A stretch of DNA of 64,000 nt, from positions 45,770,802 to 45,834,801 of the forward strand of contig OZ022342.1 of NCBI GenBank assembly GCA_963989245.1, read 5' to 3'. Shown one piece after another: positions 15,182-26,738 of this stretch (position 1 is the first letter of the stretch; the number at the start of each line of letters is the position of its first letter). The notes beneath the pieces are model-generated. The model was not told the DNA's origin. It saw only the letters and a program-made list of their open reading frames with translations, and did no database searches. The DNA comes from Nansenia antarctica. Taxonomy: Eukaryota > Chordata > Actinopteri > Argentiniformes > Microstomatidae. Made by a program: the position numbers and the translations under genes.

Positions 15182-18100
15182 GAATGAAATAGAATAAGAA
15201 TAAAACTGGAACATGTCACATGTTTGTCGTGTGTGAAAATAACAATGATACAGTCTGAATCTGCCGCGCAATGAGTGAGAGGTTTGGTCAGTTGTGAAGA
15301 ATAACTGAGGATTAATATCTAATTGGGATTATATTTAAGGGTAACGAATCACTCTATGGGAAAGATAGTTGCCTTCAGTTATTGGTAGATAGGAAAGGTT
15401 TTTTACAATTACTCGCTTACATTTAATAAGATCATTTTCGCTGCTCTCTGTAAAGCGCATTGGGTCACTTTTGTGAGAAATGCGCTATAGAAATAAAATG
15501 TGATTTGATTTGATATCAATCAATCAATCAAACTATATTTATGTTCTATAGCACAAATCATGCATTGAATGTAACTCCAAGTGCAGTATTTACTAAACCA
15601 CAATATAATAAAACAAGAGCTATACGGATCAAGAGTGTTTGTGCACAGCGCCACTGTGTGTGAAGGCGCTACTGAAAGTGATGACAGAACGCATGTCTCA
15701 GAAGATACGCGGTCACTTAGTGACGCAAAGGTAGTTCTGTATTTATCTCTATCTGTATTAGTACATTTATTTTGAAAGCTCTATTTTGACAGCTCTACCA
15801 TGGGCACTTTTATTTTGATGGGGCATTCTTTGTTGATTGACTTACGACAGTTCAGGACGAGTCAGTCTCGCGGCATGTGGTTTTTATGAAAAGCTTTAAG
15901 TATGTTCACTGCATAATTCTAAGTCTAATATTTCAGTGATTATTGAGCAGTATTCAAATATTTAAATACATTGAGCAGCAGCTGAAACTTTGTCTAAGAA
16001 CCAAGATATTGAGAAAGCAGTTCATTCAATGAAGACGCTGTTCCAAGAGATGATCTTCCGTGCAGGCGTGCACCCTGGATCAGCGGAGCTGGTGTGTTAA
16101 GTGTTCATGTGTTTTCATGTATGGTGTAGCTTACAAAAGTCTGCCTTTCCACTTATATTTGTGAAACTAAGTAGCCTAAATGTGTTGTGACTGTGCTTAC
16201 GGTGTTTTAATGGTGTTCGACATGAGTGTATTGTAGCAGTAGGGCTCAATTATTTGAAATTGGCGCTCTTTTTTTTTTTTTTTTTTTTTTTTACTGTATT
16301 TTTCGGTTAACCGGAAAACCGCGGTTTTACTCTCTGACGGTTTTTCGGTTTCAATAATTGGAAACCGTCCATCCCTAACCCCCGTCGGCCTTAGTCACCA
16401 TATGTAGGGGGGAAGCCCACGGGCTCTTTGAGCGGCGCACGATGCCGAGTCGCTCCATGGTCGAAAACTCCCCTCTGGCGATTGCAAGCTTGGCCGCGTC
16501 GAGGCGTCGGGCCCGGGCATAGACTGGGGGGCCCACGGTGGTGATATGGTGCTCTACGCCGTGCTTAGCCACCTCCGCTGAGAACGTGGGTGTAGTGAGG
16601 TCAGGGAAACCGGCGAGCAGGCGTTGATATGGATCCCCGGTGGCCAGCGTGTTTGCCAGGCAAAGCGCTCCCGCCCCCCCCAGCGTACAGGGGTACGAAG
16701 CAAAAGAGAGGGCATCGATCAGGCGACAGTTCTTAATATCCACCAGCAGGTTAAAAGCACAGAGGAAGTCCGCGCCCAGAAGTGGCGTGGATACAGCAGC
16801 CATAACAAAGTCCCAGCCGAAACGGCGCCCGCCAAAACACACTTCCACATACCTGATGCCAAATGTTCGTATGGGTGTGCCATTAGCGGCGTCCATCTGG
16901 GGGCCGTGTCCGCCGGCCATGGTGTCCACTGCCTGCGCTGGCAGGATGCTGCGTTGAGCGCCTGAGTCGACCAGCAACCGCCGGCCAGATAAGGAGTCGG
17001 CGACGAACAACAGCTTGCAGTCACGGCCGGCGCCCATAGCCGCTAATGAGCGCCGGCCCTGGCGTTTCCCTGTACCCTGAAACTGCATGGCTTGCGACAC
17101 TGCTTGGCCTTGGACCCAAACCTTGCATGGTAGTAACAGAGCCCGTCGTCGGCTTGGCGGCGGGCCGTCACCGCGGCCGCGGTGTCTGTATAGTCCTCCA
17201 GGGGTGGAGGTGGGGTCAAGTGGTCTGGGTGGGGCAGCAGCGCATGGATAAACTGCTGCCGGTTAGCGAGGTACACCCTGTCGGCCTCCGCAGCCAGAGA
17301 ACGATAATCCTTGGTGGAGGAGAGGGGGGAACTGGCCAGTGCTGTGCGCACAGGCGCCGGGAGCTGCCGCAGGAAAATGTGTGTAAACAAGAACGAGGGA
17401 TCAGGGCCCTATTCCATGAAGCTCGATAAAGGTCTAAGCCTCGATAAAGTTTTAAGCCTCGAAAATGTTAGCTTGCGTTCGGTGCCATCAATGTGGCTCA
17501 AATAATTCGCTGCTTGGTTGAGCTCCTTCTGAGTCAGATATAATTAGCCTGGTCCCGACCAGGCTAAAACACAGGCTATAGTCATCCGTGCGTCAAAAAA
17601 GGCTCACAGGCGGAAACTAAACCCTGAACGAAAGTTCCTCCTCATGTGTCTTTTAGGAAATATTAGTTCCCACTTCACATGAGATAGATAGATTAGATAG
17701 TTTGACTGTGTGATAGATAGATAATTTGATATTTTGAAAGTGTGATCGATCGATAGATAGTTTGATTGTGTGATAGATAACTTGATATTTTGAAAGTGTG
17801 ATAGATAGATAAAGAAAAGAGTGTAAAAAAAAAAAGAAGTAATTGTCTCAACTTGCATTGCCGTCATGACAGCGGTCTAGCTAGCGTAGTGGTTAAGGCT
17901 GTGGACTCGAGTTCCAAAGGTTGAGAGTTCGAGACTTGACTAAGTCATTCATTTTTTTTTTTTACATTTAACCGAAGATTTCATGCAAAGGTTTCAAACA
18001 CCATTGTAATCGTGTCAGTTCTTGTAAATTAGCCTGCACCATAATTTTATAGCCTACAATACTTTTTTAGATGAGATTTTAGATTAGATTCAGACAACGA

Positions 18101-21100
18101 AATGCAGTAAAAAGTGCGCCTGAAGAGGGATTCGAACCACTGATATAAAATGTCGAATAAATCCTATGGCAGCAGTCAATACCACTACGCCATTGTGGCG
18201 ATATGATGGTTTGTAGCCTGCTGCGGATATCACCACAGTAGCAATTAAAATATGAACATATAACAATAACTGGGGCTAGTATGACCTACGCATTTAATCG
18301 GTCAGCAATTTCTTGCCAAACCATTTCCCTCGCCTTGTTAATTGCGGCAGTATTGCACTATTTTACATCTTATTTTTCCGTCTTCATAAAAATCAATAAT
18401 TCGGAATGCTGCGCAAATGTAGTACCCCTGCAGAGTGGAGTATCTTCATTTCGACAGATCGACACTTCAGGGCTTTTTATGTCTGCGTGCACGCGCCCAT
18501 ATCGAAGATTTGTAAGCCTGTCTTCTGTGAACACTGATGACACAAGGCTGATCCTCATTCGAGGAATCACCTGAGGCTTGAATACCAATCTCGAGGTCCC
18601 TGAGCGCCGCATTTAATTATAGCGCCGCTATATTAAGCCACCGTTAGTGAAACGGACCCCAGCTGATCCCAGCACAGACAACATTCTCTCCATCAACTCC
18701 GACGGTTTGCCGTCGCCGAGGCCATTGAGTGACAGCAGGCGGTCTGCTTTCTCTAATTCTGACAGCTCATAAAGTTTCAGCAGGAATGTCTTCAATGCAC
18801 CGTACATGCCGACAGCCGGTGGATCCTCTAACAGCATCATCGCGCGTGCAGTTGTCGAAGCATCTAACGCAGACACCACATGGAAATATTTAGTCCCATC
18901 CTGCGTTATCCCTCTCAGCCGGAATTGGGCTTCTATGTGGTGAAACCACGCCCGTGGGTTCTGCTGCCAAAAGTCGGGCAGCTTGACGGTTGCAGCGTAT
19001 ATGTTAGCATAGTCCGGTGCGGGCGCTGTGGGCAACGCGGCGGCGTTACCGGCGTTCTCGTTGACAGACATCTCGTTCGCTTTCGTCAGGGTCACCAATG
19101 TGGGAAGTGCAACAAAGAGACGACAGACGTAGGTTGGAGTCGAGGATGTTTACTTCTCTCACTTCTGCTACATGCTAACATACACTCTCAGTGACAACCA
19201 CAATAACTTCACCCGGAACCGGAAACCCTTGCCCCTTTAACCCCCACTCTTAAAGGTACAAACCCTTCTTGGTGAATGTCTCTTAATGTGAATCACCACA
19301 ACATAATGATACTGAAATACACTCAATTTAAATGATAGGAGATAGGGAGGAGGCGCCTGGTTGCAGCAGTGAGTCACTGGGCTCTTTAAAGCAGATGAAT
19401 AAACATGTTTTATGCCACTTTTAACTAAATAATAAAGTGAACCCTTATTTTTAACATGGTATGAAAAAAATGCCTACATTATCAGAAGTTGTCGAGCTAC
19501 CTTTTTCGTGCCTCCCGTCATAGTTGACAGAGAAGCCAAAGTGCTCCAATACATGGGATTTAAATGACGAGGGAGCCATTTCGAGTTCTTCTCCGCCGAA
19601 CAACGTAACTAGCACTCGCCATGATACACCTGGGCCGCGTTCGTAAATTCGCTTTGAGAGCGCCGGAGCGCACACTGGGTCCGACGTCATAAAGCGACCA
19701 AGTAATTTGATTGGACAAGAGGCGTTCCTTGAACGCTGATCAGATTCCAGAGCGGATTTACGAACGCAGCCTTGTTGTTGTGGATTCCCAGCAAACAACG
19801 GATTATTTTTCTTTCGCATTATCAACCTATCATTTCATTGCGCTTTAGAGTAAAACATATTTTCATGGCAACTCTACATTGTGATTTACAAGAGATATTA
19901 ACTAATATTAAGTAATATTATTACTTGTTAACATTTTGCAATTGATCCGCGGTACACATGCGTTCCGAACCGTGGAGGGCGATCCGAACGGATCACGGAA
20001 TTTCCGTGATCCGTTACACCCCTAGCTACAACCACCCCCTGAACAGCTACCACCACCCTGAACAGCAACAACCACCCTCTGAACAGCCACAACCACCCTC
20101 TGAACAGCTACAACCACCCTCTGAACAGCTACAACCACCCCCTGAACAGCTACAACCACCCTGAACAGCTACAACCACCCTGAACAGCTACAACCACCCT
20201 CTGAACAGCTACAACCACCCCCTGAACAGCCACAACCACCCTGAACAGCCACAACCACCCTCTGAACAGCCACAACCACCCTGAACAGCCACAACCACCC
20301 TCTGAACAGCTACAACCACCCTCTGAACAGCTACAACCACCCTCTGAACAGCTACAACCACCCTCTGAACAGCTACAACCACCCTGAACAGCCACAACCA
20401 CCCTCTGAACAGCTACAACCACCCCCTGAACAGCCACAACCACCCTGAACAGTCACAACCACCCTGAACAGCTACAACCACCCCCTGAACAGCTACAACC
20501 ACCCTGAACAGCCACAACCACCCTCTGAACAGCTACAACCACCCTGAACAGTCACAACCACCCTGAACAGCCACAACCACCCTCTGAACAGCTACAACCA
20601 CCCTGAACAGCCACAACCACCCTCTGAACAGCTACAACCACCCTGAACAGCTACAACCACCCCCTGAACAGCCACAACCACCCTGAACAGCCACAACCAC
20701 CCTCTGAACAGCCACAACCACCCTGAACAGCCACAACCACCCCCTGAACAGCCACAACCACCCTCTGAACAGCTACAACCACCCTGAACAGCCACAACCA
20801 CCCCCTGAACAGCCACAACCACCCCCTGAACAGCCACAACCACCCTCTGAACAGCTACAACCACCCTCTGAACAGCCACAACCACCCTGAACAGCTACAA
20901 CCACCCTGAACAGCTACAACCACCCTGAACAGCTACAACCACCCTCTGAACAGCCACAACCACCCTCTGAACAGCTACAACCACCCTGAACAGCTACAAC
21001 CACCCTCTGAACAGCCACAACCACCCTCTGAACAGCTACAACCACCCTCTGAACAGCCACAACCACCCTGAACAGCCACAACCACCCCCTGAACAGCTAC

Positions 21101-23175
21101 AACCACCCCCTGAACAGCTACAACCACCCTCTGAACAGCTACAACCACCCTCTGAACAGCTACAACCACCCTGAACAGCTACAACCACCCTGAACAGCTA
21201 CAACCACCCTGAACAGCCACAACCACCCTGAACAGCCACAACCACCCTCTGAACAGCTACAACCACCCTGTGAACAGCTACAACCACCCTCTGAACAGCT
21301 ACAACCACTCTGAACAGCTACAACCACCCTGAACAGCTACAACCACCCTCTGAACAGCTACAACCACTCTGAACAGCTACAACCACTCTGAACAGCTACA
21401 ACCACCCTGAACAGCTACAACCACCCTGAACAGCTACAACCACCCTGAACAGCTACAACCACCCTCTGAACAGCTACAACCACCCCCTGAACAGCTACAA
21501 CCACCCCCTGAACAGCTACAACCACCCTCTGAACAGCTACAACCACCCTCTGAACAACCACAACCACCCCCTGAACAGCTACAACCACCCTCTGAACAGC
21601 TACAACCACCCTGAACAGCTACAACCACCCTGAACAGCCACAACCACCCTGAACAGCTACAACCACCCTCTGAACAGCTACAACCACCCTGAACAGCCAC
21701 AACCACCCTGAACAGCCACAACCACCCTCTGAACAGCTACAACCACCCTCTGAACAGCTACAACCACCCTTTGAACAGCTACAACCACCCCTTTGAACAG
21801 CGTAGAGCAGCGCACGCACACGTTCTCAGACCTGCACACACACACACCGTTGCCTGGAGTGAACTTTGCGGTGTGTCTGGCTCTGTTTCATCTGAAAGGT
21901 TCTTTAATTGGTTCCACCTGACAAGCGCTAGGGGACACGGAACTCAGAGCGGAGACCTCCCACCTCCAGGATGGACAGACAGACAGACAGACTCTCTCTG
22001 CTGCGTCCCCCTCCACAGGGCCTTGCTGTCAGAGCCCCCCCCTCCCCCCCGTTCGGTGACCTCTCAAAGCCTCTCTCGGTCAGTGACTGAAGGCAGAGCC
22101 AGTGAGGTGAACATGGCGTGAGCAGATGTTCTGTGAGTGCAACACACGCCATTTCAGCTGACGCTTTTTATCCAAAGCCACTTACGTCATCTCAGTATAT
22201 ACGGTCCCGGCGGGAATCGAACCCCGCGGCTTCGTCATGCGGTCATGCTCTACTGACTGAGGACCGCAGAGGACCGCAAAGGTGGAGACTCTAGAACGCT
22301 AGAACGTCTTTGGGTGCCCTTCTGCGAGCAGCTAGACCGAGCGGAGAGAAAACGTGTTATTTGTGGGTCCTGATGGGAAAAGAGGCCAAACTGTTCGCTC
22401 TCCGATGCTCAAAAAAAAAAAAAAGTCGACATCAGGATTATAATCTGGTCAGGCCAGTCAGTGTCGATGCCAGGTAAAGATTGTTAGCGCCCCCGTGTGG
22501 CCTGAACAGGCACAGCACTCACTACCACACAACCCCTACTGCTGCCGGTATGGTAAGCAGAAACAATCACAGAGCTAAAAAACCAATACTCTCACACACA
22601 CACACTCACACACACAGTCACACACGCACGCACGCTCACGCTCGCTTACACGCTCACAGTCACTCACTCACTCTCACTCACACACTCACTCACACAGTCA
22701 CTCACTCACTCTCACTCACACAGTCACTCACACTCTCACAGTCACTCACACTCACTCACTGACTCACTCTCTCATACACACTCACTCACACTCTCACTCA
22801 CTCTCACTCACTCACTCACTGACACACACACACACACACACTCACTCACTCTCACACACTCACACACTCTCACACACACTCTCACACACTCTCACACACT
22901 CTCACACACTCACTCACACTCACTCACACTCACTCACACACTTTCACACACTCACTCTCACACTCACACTCACTCTCACACACACTCACACTCACACTCA
23001 CACTCACTCACACTCACTCACACTCACACTCTCACACACACTCACTCAGTCAGTCACTCACACACACACACACACACACACACTCACTCACTCTCACACA
23101 CTCACTCACTCTCACACACTCACTCACTCACTCTCACACACTCACACACTCTCACTCAGTCACTCACGTCACTCA

Positions 23176-23221
<46 letters not shown>

Positions 23222-23327
23222 ACCTGCATACACACACACACCTGCACACACACACACACCTGTATACACACACACACACACACACACACCTGCATACACA
23301 CACACACACACACACACACAACACCTG

Positions 23328-23370
<43 letters not shown>

Positions 23371-26300
23371 CAGACTCACCTGTGCCTGCACGGCCAGGTG
23401 GAAGGCTCCCTTCTTAAAGGGCAGCAGGTCGCCCTTCTGGTTGCGCGTGCCCTCAGGGAACACCCACAGACGGATCTACAGAGGTCAGGGGTCAGAGACA
23501 TGGGAGAGAGAATAGAGGAGGAGAGTGAAGGAGAGATAGAATAGAGGAGGAGAGTGAAGGAGAGATAGAATAGAGGAGGAGAGTGATATGATGCATTTTT
23601 GTGTGCCTATCAAATATTGCAATACTCATTGTTTAACCTTAAACATACTTTAAGTGTGCCCACTCTCAGTAGTAAACAACACATCCTTAGGAGCAGGCAC
23701 ATACCATATCAAGTAACAGTGAGACCAGTTGAACTATAAGGACATTGCCCAGTGCTCAGCAGAGTAGAACAGCATGGACACAGGATAGAGCCATGTATGG
23801 GAACCAATGTCAGTATTGTAAGTTACGAGGGACGGATGTAAAGCTATTCCCTCTCTGTGAACAAGTATATAAGCTGTAACTTCCATCAGTACTTTGCTTG
23901 GCATTCCTTATGCCGCAGCCATGCTCGGCAACTCCTATGTCGCAGCCATGCTTGAAGCTTGGGAACTAACAGAGCATGCTGCCTTGGAAACATCTGTACA
24001 AGAGAATGTAACCCAGATCTGCCTAATACAATGATTACGATTCAACCTTCTCTCTGAGTCATCAATGTCATTTCCGGCCATCTGACTAAGCAAGATCTCG
24101 ATATATCAGAGAGTTAGTATAGAGGAGGAGAGTGAAGGAGAGATAGAATAGAGGAGAGGAGAGTGAAGGAGAGATAGAATAGAGGAGAGGAGAGTGAAGG
24201 CAACAGGAGAGGGGTGGGGAGCTAGGAGAGGGGGAGAGAGAGAGGAAAGATAAAGAGCCGAGAGCGGAGAGAGAGGGGGAAGGGGGGAGGAAGAGAGAAA
24301 GGAGATGGAGAGGGAAGCAGGTTGATTAGAGGGGGTGTACCTGGTCGTCCAGCATGGTCTTGGCAGCGTCGGCCATGACTGTCTTGGCGTCGTTGGTGTT
24401 CTTGCGGTTGATGAAGACCAGGCCGCCCAGCCAGCAGACCAGGCCCACCGTGCCGGCGTACACCAGCTCCTTCTTGGCAATCATGGTGCAGCGGTCGGGC
24501 AGGATCTCCATCAGCCCTGGAGGGAGAGATGGAGCCAACTCTTCAGGTTACACCTTAACTGCTCCTCCTGAGACATCTACTGCCCCCCAGCACTGAGTCT
24601 CCTGAAGACACACGCTTTTCCCCTTTACTGTGTCCGCCAAGACTTCTACTGCCCCCCCTGTACCTTTTCTCTGTTTCTCCACTGTCTATAAAAAATAGAA
24701 ATAAATCTGTATTTCTATCACTGAGACTGCCAATGGCCCCGGGCCTGAGCTAGATTACTCTTCCTGCTACGACTTGTGGATTGATGATTCACTTGCTTAG
24801 TCAAATATTGATTGTAAGTCGCTTTGGAATAAGGCGTCTGCTAAATGCCCTAAATGTAAATGTAAAAGATGGTGTTTTACTAGGGATGTGCATAACTACA
24901 GTTTTTCCATATTCAAATAATCGGTGGGTGCTATGAACGAAATAATAAATTTTTCGACGTGTGCCGACATTCACAAAGGCAGCCGTGGATCATCGGCCAT
25001 TTATCACTTAATATCTTCAACGCAAAAAAACACTGTTAACAGTGAAAAATCGTATTTATTCTGGTATTAATCCTCATGAATTTCTCCTTCTGAATACTTA
25101 ATTCATCCCTATCGGTTACCACCCATCGTACCACCACCATCGTTGTTATCCGTTACCCTTGCTCTGTACATATCACAGTGCATATATCTTACTGTAGATT
25201 AGGGCTGTTACGATTATTCGACGTCGTCGACGTCATCGACTACGTCAATACGTCGGTTAGCGTAATATGCGTCGGTTAGTCGTAAATAAACAAAATGGCG
25301 TTTTTTTTTTTTTCGTTTTTTTTTTTACCTTTATTTTACCAGGCGAGACAATTAAGTGTATGAGTGAAAAATGGATAGCTACTAGCTAATGTTACACAAG
25401 CAATGTAGCTCACCACAGTTCGTATGTCTTGTCTTCTGGTGTTAGTAACGTTAGCTATGTAGCTGGCTAGCTACGGTAGCCTATTGTCATTGTGGTGCGA
25501 GCACCTACTGTACGTTATCTAGCTCGTAGCTCGCATGCTACGTTAGCATGAATTTAGCTAATCATAACATAGCAGCGAGAGTAACGTTAGCTAGCTATGT
25601 GTTGTGGTGATGGACAGACTTCTAAATGGCCATGTTGGCATTCAAGTTGGCTAAACATAGCAGTGAGGTGGAGACAAATACGTTTTTTTTTTGTTTGTTT
25701 TTTACAGTACAAAAATTATCGTTAGACTTATCGATAAATTAGTCGTTAGACTAATCGAATAATCGATAAAATAATCGCTAGATTAATCGTTAGAAAAATA
25801 GTCGTTTGGGACAGCACTATGTAGATATCTCCCCCTTATCTGTACATATCACTCTGTACATACAGTATATCTGTCCACATCCTATACAGTATATCTGTCC
25901 ACACCCTAACCCTCGGGCTGTTCACCTGGCTAGATGGCGAATGCGTTTTGTTGTCTTGGTACTTCAGTAGAATCACCCGATTCTAGAAGTGTCGGGTGAC
26001 AGAGAACACATGCACTGCACATGCACATCTACTGTAGGCCCACACAGAGACACAGAGAAAACACAGAGTAGCTTAGGCCACGTGAGTTTATGTGGTCTGC
26101 TGCTATGTACCGTGGCTACACCTCCTCCTAGGGGTCTATGTGAGGTGTGAGGGTCTATGTGAGGGTCTATATTAGCCTGTCTAGAAGAGTCTAAAGTAAC
26201 CAGAGGAGTCGAGGACTGCTAAAGCTAGTTACCAGCTACAAGCCTGTCTAAGGCTAGTTACAGCTACAATCCTGTCTAAGGCTAGTTACCAGCTACAAGC

Positions 26301-26646
26301 CTGTCTAAGTGTAGTTACCAGCTACAAGCCTGTCTAAGGGTAGTTACAGCTACGAGCCTGGCTAAATGAGTCTAACGTAACCCGTGGGCTCCCAGGGTTC
26401 GGGGTTAATAAGCTGGAAAGGTAACATTACCTCTGTCCCATTAGGGAACCTGTACAAAAGCACCTGCTGCTGGGATGCCCGAATTGCAGAAATAAATGCA
26501 TCGAACCGTTTTGGCATGGTTTTTCTTGCGCTACTTCTCGTAGAAGGCTTAGGTGGGGCGAAAGGAGCCTTTTCAATGCAGGAAAAACAAACACACAGCA
26601 TCAACAACACCTGCAGTAAGGCAGGGCTTTCTGTCTCACACCTGGC

Positions 26647-26738
<92 letters not shown>

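Larger units (their letters stand above)
17405..18659. mobile_element. DNA element inserted in gypsy gag
   Basis: It interrupts gag between LGSA and DPSFLF. The ends 'gggccctattccatgaagc' and the complement of 'gggtccgtttcactaacgg' are imperfect inverted repeats. A 2-3 bp duplication ('ca' or 'cag') is possible. This fits a Harbinger- or ISL2EU-like element. The interior holds two tRNA-like blocks in opposite orientations and a (gata)n tract at 17686-17810. Confidence 0.6.
12293..19300 (-). mobile_element. Ty3/gypsy LTR retrotransposon nested in the hAT element
   Basis: Two 202-bp LTRs in the same orientation (12293-12494 and 19099-19300) look identical by eye. They begin TGTGGTG and end CCCACA on the coding (minus) strand and are flanked by a 4-bp duplication 'acat'. 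Next to the 5' LTR is a TTGGTGACCCTGACG primer-binding-site-like stretch; next to the 3' LTR is a G-rich tract. The gag, protease, reverse transcriptase, RNase H, integrase order is the Ty3/gypsy order. Two other elements interrupt it (15069-16377 and 17405-18659); without them it would be about 4.45 kb. Confidence 0.93.
12038..20024. mobile_element. hAT-like DNA transposon inserted in the minisatellite
   Basis: The ends are perfect inverted repeats: 'taggggtgtaacggatcac' at 12038 and its reverse complement ending at 20024. They are flanked by a perfect 8-bp duplication 'gctacaac' (12030-12037 and 20025-20032). Eight-base duplications and TAGGGGTG ends are hallmarks of the hAT superfamily. 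No transposase is seen; its own interior is only about 1 kb (12038-12292 and 19301-20024), so it was non-autonomous. The rest is a nested gypsy element. Confidence 0.88.

Noticed and set aside
18112..18205. tRNA gene
   Set aside because: The A and B boxes are good but the acceptor stem and anticodon arm do not fold well; it lies in a transposon. The same judgement applies to 17876-17945, 22158-22268, 31143-31402 and 42170-42590.
11240..21803. CRISPR-like array (regular 19-21 bp units)
   Set aside because: The units are contiguous with no unique spacers, it lies in a vertebrate intron, and no cas gene is present. It is a minisatellite.
26362..26650. 82-codon minus frame and 88-codon plus frame near 26.4-26.6 kb
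   Set aside because: Inside agpat2 intron 2, overlapping each other on opposite strands, with no domain similarity and no splice sites linking to agpat2.
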